The translations under genes were made by a program, and so were the position numbers. A stretch of 64,000 bases of DNA. It comes from Fluviicola chungangensis. Lineage in GTDB: Bacteria; Bacteroidota; Bacteroidia; Flavobacteriales_D; Crocinitomicaceae. Positions 43,833-52,271 of the stretch are shown here, in pieces (the stretch's first letter is position 1; the number at the start of each line of letters is the position of its first letter). The notes beneath the pieces were generated by a model. It was not told the DNA's origin, searched no databases, and was given only the letters and a program-made list of their open reading frames with translations. The stretch is from positions 124,001-188,000 of the forward strand of contig NZ_VLPL01000007.1 in the NCBI RefSeq assembly GCF_007558725.1, written 5' to 3'.

Positions 43833-44915
43833 TTATTTAATGAATTTTACGGATGTATAACCATCTGAAGACAAAACAACCAGGGAATAGGAGCCGGAAG
43901 CCAATTCCGAAACGTCAATAACCTGATCCTTGGATGAGCCCGGGATCTTCTTCCAGATTCTTCCCGACTGGTCTACGATAAAGAAATTATCTGCTTGCTT
44001 CTCAGTTGAAACATGCAATTCATTGATAACAGGATTCGGGTAAAACGAGACATTTAATTGACTTTCAATCAATCCCAATCCGTTGAAATTATCGCGGTAT
44101 TCGATCGCTGTTACTGTTTCAGTCCCTAAAATCTCGTTCGTGCGAATTCGCATCACAGCTTCTTTGTCCGAAGTTGATCTCCATTCATACTCATGTGCCA
44201 GTGGAACCGGGATCGGGATCCACATTCCCAAACCCTGAACGGAAAAATAGATCGAATCAAATTCATCGATTACGTGGTGAATACGCAAAGCATCAAACTG
44301 ACCGAACGGTGTTTTTACAATTCCCCATCCATCCACATTCGTTATACGATGTCGGTGTTGTCTCCATTTTGCATCGTAAATCGGGTTCAAATCCAGGTTC
44401 GTGTATCCGCGGGATTCATAATTGTTCCCATACGTCATCGGAAGTGCGTAGCGTGTTTCGATGGTATCGGAACGGAAACCCAATCCTTGTCCGTTACTGA
44501 CCAATTCATACCCAATGGATGTGATCGCATTGGAGGAATTTTTTGTAAATCCGTTTAATTCATCAATCGGAATCGGTAAAAAGGCCGATGCCTGGTCCAA
44601 TGGCAAATCCGTTGAAGAATTAAAATAGGTTGCCTTATATGGTGCCGGAGCAAAACTCCCGAACTGGATAATGGACAAACCGGTGATTTGACTGCTGGGA
44701 CGTGTAATCAAGCTTCTTTGGTCCTGTGGCACCATGGAAGAGAAGTCCCAGGTATAATTTGCTCCTGTAGTAGCATAATCAATGGTCGGATCAGTTAAGG
44801 TGCTGAAGATATAGGATTCACTTGGTCCGGCAAAATGCTGATCCGTCAGTGTGATTTGCCCGAAAGCAACCGTACTCAACGCCATGAATGGAAGTAGTAA
44901 ATGTTTCATTTTCAA
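43833..44915 (-). CDS. T9SS type A sorting-domain protein
   Basis: A 360-residue secreted protein. Signal peptide ends near residue 20 (V-A-F-G-Q). Its start could be the ATG at 44915 or the one at 44909. The C-terminal 80 residues are a type A sorting domain: F-Y-P-N-P-V-I-N-E-L-H-V-S, V-D-Q-S-G-R-I-W-K, and the end S-G-S-Y-S-L-V-V-L-S-S-D-G. The body (25-270) is strand-rich without a recognised catalytic motif. It should be exported through the type IX system to the surface. The ECF sigma and partner genes lie upstream on the same strand. Confidence 0.88.
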   Translation of the reverse strand: MKMKHLLLPFMALSTVAFGQITLTDQHFAGPSESYIFSTLTDPTIDYATTGANYTWDFSSMVPQDQRSLITRPSSQITGLSIIQFGSFAPAPYKATYFNSSTDLPLDQASAFLPIPIDELNGFTKNSSNAITSIGYELVSNGQGLGFRSDTIETRYALPMTYGNNYESRGYTNLDLNPIYDAKWRQHRHRITNVDGWGIVKTPFGQFDALRIHHVIDEFDSIYFSVQGLGMWIPIPVPLAHEYEWRSTSDKEAVMRIRTNEILGTETVTAIEYRDNFNGLGLIESQLNVSFYPNPVINELHVSTEKQADNFFIVDQSGRIWKKIPGSSKDQVIDVSELASGSYSLVVLSSDGYTSVKFIK

Positions 44916-45062
44916 AGTAGTTTCAACAAATATAGGAATAGTTCCTGAACTTATTCAGTCCGGGTTGCTTTCAATGATATCCGCCGCATCAAGCCCACAT
45001 TCCGATATCATCACACATCCGTGCTTTTTGCCAGAAAAAAAGCCTGGTTCCGAAATCCGGAT

Positions 45063-46286
45063 TTACTTCCGGAAGCTTCTTCTGAGCAAGATTTGACCGT
45101 TTACAGGAAGCCCCGTGGATTTACCAAGGTAATAATCTGTATGAAAAGGACGTAGGACATCCGCATTTACTTTTGCTCCCACACTCCATTTTGAATTGAA
45201 GTTGTAATAGTATTGAAGGCCGAATTCCATCGTAAGCGAGTTGGAGTGCTCCACTTTCCCGGTAAAGGAATTCTGGCGCTCAACAATTTGGTTTTCTGTA
45301 ATCCGTTCCTGTCCGTGAATGAATAACTGCACACCCGGCACTACACCCAAAGACATTTCCGAACGCCGGAACGTATAGCCAAATCTCAACGGAACTTCCA
45401 GAGAATACAGCTGTTTCACAGTAACGGTTCTAACTATATTCGGTGAGAAGTTTGTTTCGCGGTATTCCAGTCCTCCAAAACCTTCCAGGCGAGCCTGCAA
45501 ACCAAAACTTACAAAGGCATTGTCAATTCTTTTGGTATAACCACCACCCAGCACTGCTCCGCTAACTACATTTCGTTTTTGATCCGGAGACAAATACGGA
45601 GACTGGCCGATTGTAGGCCCTGCTTCCACATACCATTCATTGGATTCATTGGAACCTTTTTCCGGTAAACCTGTTATTTCTTCATGAGGAACAAGCTCGA
45701 AGCGGACTTCGAGCTTGATCGAATCCAACTCATTCCGGGAATCGGGAGCCAATCCGGAGATCTCCTTCGTCCTTTCTTCTCCAGATTCCTGCTTGTTAGG
45801 CGTTCGATCCGAAAAAGAGGCGCGGTCATCCGATCCGATGTGTCTCCGATCATTAGCAGCTGAATCGGTATTTGTTCTTTTTCGTGTTTTAAGTGTTGTT
45901 TTTACTTTCGGGCCCGCCAAAACAGCTTCAGGAGCCGGAGCAATCCCCACGGTTGAATTTTCAGCAACTACCGAAGTCTCATTCCGTTGTGGTCCGCCTG
46001 TTTGAATTAACTCTGACTTATCTTCCTGCTTAGCCTGTTTTTGTTCGAGGCGATCAATTTGGGCAGGATTGGAGGGGTAGAACCAAACGATTCCGATCAG
46101 GACAAGGACTGATGCCAGCGGAATCCAATAAAACCCGCGTTTCTTACTTCTCTCCGCAGGTAACATGGCTTCCATTTCAGACCAGAATTCCGGAACAAAA
46201 AGCGCCTCCTGTCCTTCAGAGGCATGTGCGTCCCTGAACAACTGATCCAGCTCTTCGTCGCTGATATGTCGATCTGAATATTTCAT
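45063..46286 (-). CDS. Anti-sigma-like membrane protein with C-terminal barrel-like domain
   Basis: A 407-residue partner of the preceding ECF sigma factor. Residues 1-47 are cytoplasmic-like (H-I-S-D-E-E-L-D-Q-L-F-R-D-A), followed by a membrane helix (about 50-68, Y-W-I-P-L-A-S-V-L-V-L-I-G-I), a long low-complexity linker, and from about 215 a domain with outer-membrane-barrel character (Y-V-E-A-G-P-T-I-G, L-R-F-G-Y-T-F-R-R, ending Q-I-L-L-R-R-S-F). The ATG overlaps the sigma stop by four bases. An inner-membrane helix joined to a barrel-type domain is unusual; the layout recurs in Bacteroidota sigma loci (from memory). Confidence 0.75.
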   Translation of the reverse strand: MKYSDRHISDEELDQLFRDAHASEGQEALFVPEFWSEMEAMLPAERSKKRGFYWIPLASVLVLIGIVWFYPSNPAQIDRLEQKQAKQEDKSELIQTGGPQRNETSVVAENSTVGIAPAPEAVLAGPKVKTTLKTRKRTNTDSAANDRRHIGSDDRASFSDRTPNKQESGEERTKEISGLAPDSRNELDSIKLEVRFELVPHEEITGLPEKGSNESNEWYVEAGPTIGQSPYLSPDQKRNVVSGAVLGGGYTKRIDNAFVSFGLQARLEGFGGLEYRETNFSPNIVRTVTVKQLYSLEVPLRFGYTFRRSEMSLGVVPGVQLFIHGQERITENQIVERQNSFTGKVEHSNSLTMEFGLQYYYNFNSKWSVGAKVNADVLRPFHTDYYLGKSTGLPVNGQILLRRSFRK

Positions 46287-46858
46287 ATTACAAAGCGTTT
46301 TTCATACCTGTTTTCCATCAATTCCAATCTGTCCCTTAACAGTTTTCGTGCCGTAGAAAGGTGCCACTTGGAAGTTCCTTCAGAAATCTCGAGCAACTCC
46401 CCGATTTCTTTGTGATTATAGCCGTCAATAACATACAAGGTAAAAACGTGAGCCGAAATAGGCGGAATTGTCTTGAGGAGGTCCAGGATTTCCTGATAAT
46501 TCAATTCAAGCGATCCCAGGTTTTCGACTTTTTCCGCAGAATTAGCCAATTCCGATTCTGTTTCCTTCGCTACAATAACCCGATTGTGATTTTTATTTTT
46601 TCTATATTCATCAATCAGCGTATTTACGATGATGCGTTTTGCCCAAGCTGCAAAGTTCAACTCGTCCAAATCCACATTTTGCAAGCCATTTACAATTTTC
46701 AAAAACCCGTTATTCAATGCATGCCGCGCGTCTTCATGGTTTGAATAATAGCGCATACACAAACGAATGAACTGCCTGTAACAGTATTCATAGAGCACCT
46801 TTTGCGAGCGCCTGTCATTCTCAGCGGACCCCAACAATATCTGTTTGGTTACTTGCAT
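46283..46858 (-). CDS. ECF-type RNA polymerase sigma factor
   Basis: A 191-residue sigma-70 family protein. Region 2 with Y-S-N-H-E-D-A-R-H-A-L-N-N-G-F-L-K-I and W-A-K-R-I-I-V-N-T-L-I-D-E-Y-R; region 4 with L-K-T-I-P-P-I-S-A-H-V-F-T-L-Y-V, then D-G-Y-N-H-K-E-I-G-E-L-L-E-I-S-E-G-T-S-K-W-H. Small enough to be an extracytoplasmic-function type, probably held inactive by the overlapping membrane protein. The target promoters are unknown. Confidence 0.93.
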   Translation of the reverse strand: MQVTKQILLGSAENDRRSQKVLYEYCYRQFIRLCMRYYSNHEDARHALNNGFLKIVNGLQNVDLDELNFAAWAKRIIVNTLIDEYRKNKNHNRVIVAKETESELANSAEKVENLGSLELNYQEILDLLKTIPPISAHVFTLYVIDGYNHKEIGELLEISEGTSKWHLSTARKLLRDRLELMENRYEKRFVI

Positions 46859-46939
46859 TTACCTGGGTTCAAAATTGTTCATTAACAAGACAAAATGTTG
46901 AAAGTTGAATCTTGCTTTTTACGCATAACGTCCTATCTT

Positions 46940-46947
46940 TACATTTG
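46940..46947 (+). promoter_or_regulatory. -7 box of the SixA-like gene
   Basis: TACATTTG, 19 bases before the ATG at 46966. Confidence 0.4.
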
Positions 46948-46965
46948 GTTGGAAATTAAGAAAAA

Positions 46966-47472
46966 ATGTTGACATTAAATCTGATACGGCACGCTAAAAC
47001 CCAGCAAATATCGCCAACCGGGCGTGATTTCGAACGGGAACTTCTTGATAAGGGGATCTCGCAGGCAAATATTCTCGGTAATTATTTGCAGTCACACCAC
47101 ATTTCGCTTGGGAAGATAATCTGCTCCAGTGCTGTCCGAACTCAGCAAACCCAGTCCATTATCTGTCAACACCTTACGGAGCGCTGCAATTTCGTGCTTA
47201 CCAAAGAGCTTTACGATGCTTCGTACAACGAGATGATCCGTGTGATCATTGCCCACGGTAAGAATGAGCAGGTGATTACAGTGGTGGGACACAATGACGG
47301 TATTTCCCGGCTAGCCTGTTATCTTTCGGGGGAACTGATCTCTCTCCGTACTTCGGAAATGGTTTCGTTTGCCATCCCATTCGAATCCTGGGATTATTTA
47401 AGTGAAGGAACGGCCGGGATTATTTTTCAGTATCGTCCTGAGGTTTTTCTTCCGCACCCGGTTGTTTCCTGA
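46966..47472 (+). CDS. SixA-like histidine phosphatase
   Basis: A 168-residue phosphoglycerate-mutase-superfamily protein. The R-H-A motif with catalytic H9 (L-I-R-H-A-K-T), a S-S-A-V-R-T-Q-Q-T region and V-V-G-H-N-D-G-I-S-R with the second histidine are intact. SixA-type proteins dephosphorylate phosphohistidine; the target here is unknown. The 3' end overlaps the rhomboid gene on the other strand by 53 bases. Confidence 0.87.
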   Translation: MLTLNLIRHAKTQQISPTGRDFERELLDKGISQANILGNYLQSHHISLGKIICSSAVRTQQTQSIICQHLTERCNFVLTKELYDASYNEMIRVIIAHGKNEQVITVVGHNDGISRLACYLSGELISLRTSEMVSFAIPFESWDYLSEGTAGIIFQYRPEVFLPHPVVS

Positions 47473-48259
47473 GTGGATTGATGTGATAAATGATCTGCAC
47501 CGGGGGATGAGGCCCGTATTCCCTTTCCTGTTCACGGTATAGCTGTTCCAAATAGTGACGGTATGCAATTTCCTCCTGATTTCTTCGCCACATTCCTTCC
47601 AGGTCGGGCGGTTCAATTCCCAATTCTTTTTCTACTTCGTACTGGTATTTCGGTCTCACAGGTCCGCGCTTTCTAAATGCCACCGCCAAACCTGCCCCGA
47701 CAACAAACCCACCAAAATGGCCTTCCCACGAAATAGACGGTTCCGTCGGGAAGATTCCCCAGATCATGCTTCCATAAACGAAAATAACCGCCAGGGAAAT
47801 TCCCTGCAAGGCCTTCACCCTGCGAAAAAAACCGGAAATAAACAGAAAACCGAAAAGGGCATAAATCACACCGCTCATTCCGATGTGGTACGCTCCATTG
47901 TCTTGTGCAATCCACCAAACGATCAGCCCGGTTCCCAGCCAGGAAATGAGGAATACCTTCAGTGCAATTTCCCGGTAATAATAAATCACAGCTGCCAGCA
48001 ACAGGAAAGTAGGAAGCGAATTATTCAATACATGTTTCACACTGGACGGATCATGTAATAATGGCATGAAAAACAGTCCTTTCCAACTGCTCCACTGGCG
48101 CGGACGGATGCCCCATTGCACCAAATCACTGCCCCCGGAAGTCGATTCGAGGAGCCAGATCGCCCAGCAAAAGAGCACTAAAAGCAGCGGATAAATCAGC
48201 GCTTCAGCGGCCCGTTCATCAGAAGCAGTGCTTCTTCTTGTTTTCGTTTGTGTTCTCAC
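47420..48259 (-). CDS. Rhomboid family intramembrane serine protease
   Basis: A 279-residue membrane protease. Six or so membrane helices; the catalytic pair is S129 in I-G-M-S-G (helix 4) and H181 in W-E-G-H-F-G-G (helix 6). The start is a GTG at 48259 with the sequence M-R-T-Q-T-K-T-R-R. The C-terminus is long, charged and Pro-rich (E-R-E-Y-G-P-H-P-P, K-Q-P-G-A-E-E-K-P), unlike the compact bacterial rhomboids. It cleaves membrane proteins; substrates unknown. Its end overlaps the SixA-like gene. Confidence 0.87.
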   Translation of the reverse strand: MRTQTKTRRSTASDERAAEALIYPLLLVLFCWAIWLLESTSGGSDLVQWGIRPRQWSSWKGLFFMPLLHDPSSVKHVLNNSLPTFLLLAAVIYYYREIALKVFLISWLGTGLIVWWIAQDNGAYHIGMSGVIYALFGFLFISGFFRRVKALQGISLAVIFVYGSMIWGIFPTEPSISWEGHFGGFVVGAGLAVAFRKRGPVRPKYQYEVEKELGIEPPDLEGMWRRNQEEIAYRHYLEQLYREQEREYGPHPPVQIIYHINPLRKQPGAEEKPQDDTEK

Positions 48260-48426
48260 GAAAGGCGTCCGTCAAAAAGCAAACCGGAAATAAAAGCCTG
48301 ACAGATTGACACGTATGAGGATAATTCCTAATCAACGGGAACTCAATAGTTAAAAAGGTTTAAAAGTTCAGTGATTCGTTATTTTGACCCTGGCAGCTAT
48401 CGGGACGTAATTTGTATTTTAGAAAG

Positions 48427-49890
48427 ATGGGAAAAAACACTTCACTGTTTCTTGTATTAAGTCTATTGCCATTTTTATCATCCGGTCAGGACAATCATTA
48501 CTGGAACGACCAATTCGGGATCAAAGCAACTGCATTGGGTGGAGCGGCAGTCGGTGGCCTGGATGATTACTCGATGGTTTACTACAACGCTGCTGCCATG
48601 ACCCTGGTTGAGAAAAGAGCACTTTCATTCGCTATGAACGCCTACCAAATCAGGAAATTCAAGCAACAAAATGCGCTGGGTCCGGCACAGGATATTCAAA
48701 GCACTGAATTTTCCGTTGTTCCGAACATGATTGCAGGAATCATGATCCCGAAAAAATTTCCCAAATGGCATGTCGGATACATGCTTTTATCAAAAAACGT
48801 CCACAACAGTAAATTGAATTCCTTCCATTCCGGAACATATGATGCCATTGACGCCCCGGGATCAGAAAAGTATATTTCAAAGTATGCCCAGGAAATTCGC
48901 AATATTGAATATTGGGTAGGTTTCGGGATTTCCTACGATATTTCCCAGAACCTGTCAGTGGGGCTAACGCACATGGGCAGTTTTAAGGGAGTCCGGTATT
49001 ACAATGATTATTCGGTCACGATCCTTCCCCAGGACACTTCTTCATCCCAGGACACGCGGTTTTCATCCAATATTTCATTTAATTACTGGGATGTAAAAGC
49101 CATGTTCAAACCTTCCGTTTTACTGCATTACCCCAAATTCAGGATCGGGTTTGCAGCAACGCTTCCGACTTTTAATATCGTAGGGAAAGGAACATTCTTC
49201 AGGGAATTCTATACGCTCAACCTGGACGGTGAAGGCATACTTCCTTTCGATATTTCGATTGCATCCAAATCGACCAGGAACAAGGTCCGGGTAAAAAATC
49301 CGGCTTCATTCAGCCTGGGAATCAGCACCCGGTTGAGTGAGAAAATCTGGCTGAATATTACCGCTGAGTCCTTCCTTCGGCAAAAGTATTACCTGGTCCA
49401 TGACGATCCGACGACAGCCGAACGCTATCCTCAATTCATCAGTGATTCCATCATTGAAGCATTATTTGGCGGACAAAAGTTCCTTGCTTACGGTGAAAGT
49501 GCTCGGCCTGTCACGAATATCGGTATCGGAATTGATGTCCAAGTAACAGAAAGGGCGGCTTTTCAATTCGGCGGACATACGGATTTCAATTACAACCGGA
49601 ACCCGTCTTACCTGTTCACCAGGCAACATATTCAGTCTTCCCAATACAATCGCCTGGTATTTGCTTTGGGAGGAAACCTCGATCTAAAAGGGGGAAAACG
49701 AGCCTCCATCGTATTCGAATTTGGTTTTGCCCTTCCCAAAACAACGGATTACGTCATTGATTTCACTTCTCCCAATGCTGCCAGAAACGGTCTAATGGGA
49801 GATGGGAGCACCGGAGTGCGAACGCAAGCCTACTCTTACCGGCTCATGGTTGAATTGACTTTGGGGAAATTATTGAAAGAGCTTAAGTGA
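48427..49890 (+). CDS. FadL/OmpP1-like outer-membrane protein, copy 1
   Basis: A 487-residue barrel protein. The ATG at 48427 begins M-G-K-N-T-S-L with a signal peptide ending S-S-G-Q. The N-terminal plug region has the N-P-A-A/N-A-A-A-M-type motif (S-M-V-Y-Y-N-A-A-A-M) of the FadL family, and the last residues (L-M-V-E-L-T-L-G-K-L) form a typical closing strand. FadL-like proteins take up hydrophobic compounds. A second, closely similar copy follows 63 bases downstream. Confidence 0.82.
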   Translation: MGKNTSLFLVLSLLPFLSSGQDNHYWNDQFGIKATALGGAAVGGLDDYSMVYYNAAAMTLVEKRALSFAMNAYQIRKFKQQNALGPAQDIQSTEFSVVPNMIAGIMIPKKFPKWHVGYMLLSKNVHNSKLNSFHSGTYDAIDAPGSEKYISKYAQEIRNIEYWVGFGISYDISQNLSVGLTHMGSFKGVRYYNDYSVTILPQDTSSSQDTRFSSNISFNYWDVKAMFKPSVLLHYPKFRIGFAATLPTFNIVGKGTFFREFYTLNLDGEGILPFDISIASKSTRNKVRVKNPASFSLGISTRLSEKIWLNITAESFLRQKYYLVHDDPTTAERYPQFISDSIIEALFGGQKFLAYGESARPVTNIGIGIDVQVTERAAFQFGGHTDFNYNRNPSYLFTRQHIQSSQYNRLVFALGGNLDLKGGKRASIVFEFGFALPKTTDYVIDFTSPNAARNGLMGDGSTGVRTQAYSYRLMVELTLGKLLKELK

Positions 49891-49953
49891 GGGAATAACG
49901 AATGATGAATAGATGGATTCGGTATTCGCAATTATTCTTTATAAATTCGAAAC

Positions 49954-51405
49954 ATGAACCTGAAGAACATCTTATTACTTCTGTTTATGAGCCCGTTAAG
50001 TCTTGTTTTACTCGCGCAGGACAATCATTACTGGACCGACCAGTTCGGGATCAAAGCGACGGCTTTGGGAGGTGCTGTCATTTCCGGCCAGGATGATCAT
50101 TCAATGGTTTACTACAACGCTGCAGCAATGTCATTGGTCAAAAACCCCAGTCTTTCTTTTTCAATTAACGCGTATCAATACCGTACTTACGATCAGAGAA
50201 ATGCGCTCGGTCCGGGCCAAAACCTGGAAAGTACCGATTACGCGACCGTTCCCAATATGATGGCCGGAGTTCTTGTACTTAAAAAACATCCCCGGTGGCG
50301 TTTGGGCTACAATGTATTGTCGAAGAATGTGTTTAACAACAAACTGGATTTATACAACTCCGGGAATTACGATGCGATTGATCTACCGGGCGACGAAACG
50401 TTCGTTTCCTCCTATGCATATGAAATTCACAATGGGGAATACTGGGCCGGGATTGCCGTTTCTTATGAAGCAAGTCCTCACCTGGCTTTCGGTATGTCAC
50501 ACATGGGTGTTTACAAAAGCACAAAGTATTACAATGCGTATTCGATCACGGTCCTTCCGCCTGATACTTCCTCTTCCGAGGTAACTCGCTTTGCTTCCAC
50601 TATGTCGTTTAATTTTTGGGACATCAAAGCGATTTTCAAGCCTTCTGTCCTGCTTCATTATCCGAAATTCCGGGTAGGTTTGACTGCTATCCTCCCGTCA
50701 ATCAATATTTTGGGGAAGGGGAATTTTTACCGGGAATTTTCGACACTGAATATGGACGATATCCTCCCGGTTGATATTGCTGTGATCTCGAGGGCACGTA
50801 AAAGTAAGGTCCGACACCGGAGTGCTCCTTCGGTCAGTCTGGGCGTCAGTGCGCAATTGGGAACGAAATGCTGGTTTCACGTAAGTGCCGAAACGTTTTT
50901 TGCCCGGAAGTATTACCTCATTCACAATGATACGAAGAAGACTGAGCATTATCCTGAATTCCTGAATGATTCCCTGATCACTTCTATCTTTGGAGGGCAG
51001 GAATTCCTATCATACGGCGAGGCATACAGGCCGGTTACGAATATCGGAGCGGGACTAGATCTTCAACTGAGCGAACAATTCAGTTTACAACTGGGTTCTC
51101 ATACGGATTTCAATTACAACCGGTATACGGTGTATGAATTTGCGAGACAGGTTATTCAATCTTCTTCCTATGACCGATTGGTGAGTTCGATTGGCGGGAA
51201 TTACACTTTGAAAAATGGAAAACGGCTTGCCCTGGCTTTCGAATTCGGTTGCGCCCTTCCCCAAACAACGGATTATACAGTGGATTTTACGACACCGAAC
51301 GAATCCCGGAATGGATTGACGGGAGATCCGGGCCATGGGGCAAGAACGCGGGCGTATTCGTTCAAGGTGATGTTTGAGTTGACGCTGGGCAAATTGATTC
51401 CGTGA
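49954..51405 (+). CDS. FadL/OmpP1-like outer-membrane protein, copy 2
   Basis: A 483-residue tandem paralog of the previous gene. The mature N-termini match almost residue by residue (D-N-H-Y-W-x-D-Q-F-G-I-K-A-T-A-L-G-G-A). Both copies carry Y-N-A-A-A-M, T-D-F-N-Y-N-R and S-D/P-Q-T-T-D-Y; loops differ more. Signal peptide ends L-L-A-Q. Same family expectations as copy 1. No regulatory site was found between them, so they may be co-expressed. Confidence 0.82.
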   Translation: MNLKNILLLLFMSPLSLVLLAQDNHYWTDQFGIKATALGGAVISGQDDHSMVYYNAAAMSLVKNPSLSFSINAYQYRTYDQRNALGPGQNLESTDYATVPNMMAGVLVLKKHPRWRLGYNVLSKNVFNNKLDLYNSGNYDAIDLPGDETFVSSYAYEIHNGEYWAGIAVSYEASPHLAFGMSHMGVYKSTKYYNAYSITVLPPDTSSSEVTRFASTMSFNFWDIKAIFKPSVLLHYPKFRVGLTAILPSINILGKGNFYREFSTLNMDDILPVDIAVISRARKSKVRHRSAPSVSLGVSAQLGTKCWFHVSAETFFARKYYLIHNDTKKTEHYPEFLNDSLITSIFGGQEFLSYGEAYRPVTNIGAGLDLQLSEQFSLQLGSHTDFNYNRYTVYEFARQVIQSSSYDRLVSSIGGNYTLKNGKRLALAFEFGCALPQTTDYTVDFTTPNESRNGLTGDPGHGARTRAYSFKVMFELTLGKLIP

Positions 51406-51471
51406 ATTTCGAATTCCTCCCCGATCGGACAGCGTTGAACCGGTTACATTTTGAGAAGCAGAATCATTCTC

Positions 51472-51585
51472 CTATCTAAAGCGCAAAAAGATGATGACTG
51501 AACCCATTGCCAGCCACAACCAAAAGGTGCGATCAATAAAGGTCATGATTCTTAGTTTGTACTCTTTCATGATTTCTGCTTGCAT
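51472..51585 (-). CDS. Small membrane peptide, 37 aa
   Basis: A short gene on the - strand. It has a charged N-terminus (M-Q-A-E-I-M-K-E-Y-K) and one membrane helix (F-W-L-W-L-A-M-G-S-V-I-I-F-L). A consensus -7 box lies only ten bases before the ATG. The F-W-L-x-x-A-M-G stretch resembles the first helix of the small protein at 54976-55194 (F-W-L-A-M-G). No family recognised. The good promoter and convergent position after the porins support a real gene. Confidence 0.6.
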   Translation of the reverse strand: MQAEIMKEYKLRIMTFIDRTFWLWLAMGSVIIFLRFR

Positions 51586-52059
51586 TTGTTCCTGCAAAGT
51601 TAAAGTGCGGGTTTCGGAAAGGAGTTAAGGGGAAGTAAAGAGTGGGTTAATAATCGTTATGAATTCCTAATACCGGATTACGAATTATGGGTTCTTTTCT
51701 TCCATGCAGTATAATTTCCTGTTCGTTAATTGACCTTTATAGGTACCAATATTTATTGCAAAATACGGTTGTTTTCTGATTCATCACCCTATTCAACACT
51801 ACTAAAAACCCTGAAATACAACGCCCTCCGAGCAAAAGGGAATCTAACCGTTATGAATTTCAGGAAACTGAATGAAATCGGTACTTGCGGGAGATTTGGG
51901 GTTTGCCACCCTCCTTAATCCTCCCTCCGAGGGAGGAAACGGATTGAAGCTTCGAACCGGGATCTCACACTCTTCTCTCTCCCGATAATTATCGGGACTC
52001 CGCTCTGCAAAAAGAAAAAAGCCCGGAAAGGGTGAGTGTGAGAGCGAGTACAGAGTGAC
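51586..52059. other. Gene-free stretch, AT-rich, with palindromes
   Basis: Nothing coding was supported. It contains the -7 box for the small gene, a CCTCC/GGAGG palindrome near 51921-51938 (CCTCCCTCCGAGGGAGG), and a 16-base perfect palindrome CCCGATAATTATCGGG at 51981-51996, of a type often dispersed in Bacteroidota. Confidence 0.5.
51595..51602 (-). promoter_or_regulatory. -7 box of the 37-aa gene
   Basis: TAACTTTG on the - strand, ten bases before the ATG at 51585, predicting a leader of about six bases. Confidence 0.55.
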
Positions 52060-52105
52060 AAAAAGAAAAAAGCATCCAACTACCGCTGAATGCTTTTTTC
52101 TTTTT
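52060..52105 (-). terminator. Intrinsic terminator of tRNA-Phe
   Basis: Perfect 16-base arms (52060-52075 and 52090-52105) with the core AAAAAAGCAT and ATGCTTTTTT; read on the - strand the stem ends in a T run. Confidence 0.8.
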
Positions 52106-52106
52106 G

Positions 52107-52179
52107 TGGTGATGGAGGGAATCGAACCCCCGACACAAGGATTTTCAGTCCTTTGCTCTACCAACTGAGCTACATCACC
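52107..52179 (-). tRNA. tRNA-Phe (anticodon GAA)
   Basis: A 73-base cloverleaf. Acceptor arms GGTGATG and CATCACC, D-loop with AGTTGGTAGAG, anticodon loop CTGAAAA (anticodon GAA), T-arm GGGGTTCGATTCCC. The 3' CCA is not encoded and must be added. Confidence 0.97.
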
Positions 52180-52257
52180 ATCCTCAATTGTGGGGGCAAA
52201 GATAGTAATAGAATTCATTCCTCCTAAAAAAAAGTGAAAATTTTTCTAAATCAATCC

Positions 52258-52265
52258 TATCTTTG
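52258..52265 (+). promoter_or_regulatory. -7 box of coaX
   Basis: TATCTTTG, with its last base six bases before the coaX ATG. The predicted leader is about three bases, so the mRNA is nearly leaderless. Confidence 0.55.
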
Positions 52266-52271
52266 TTGCAG

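Noticed and set aside
51981-51996. CCCGATAATTATCGGG as an operator site
   Set aside because: It lies far from any promoter and resembles dispersed Bacteroidota palindromes; no function can be supported.
52263-52265. TTG at 52263 as the coaX start
   Set aside because: It overlaps the promoter box and adds only three residues before the conserved start.
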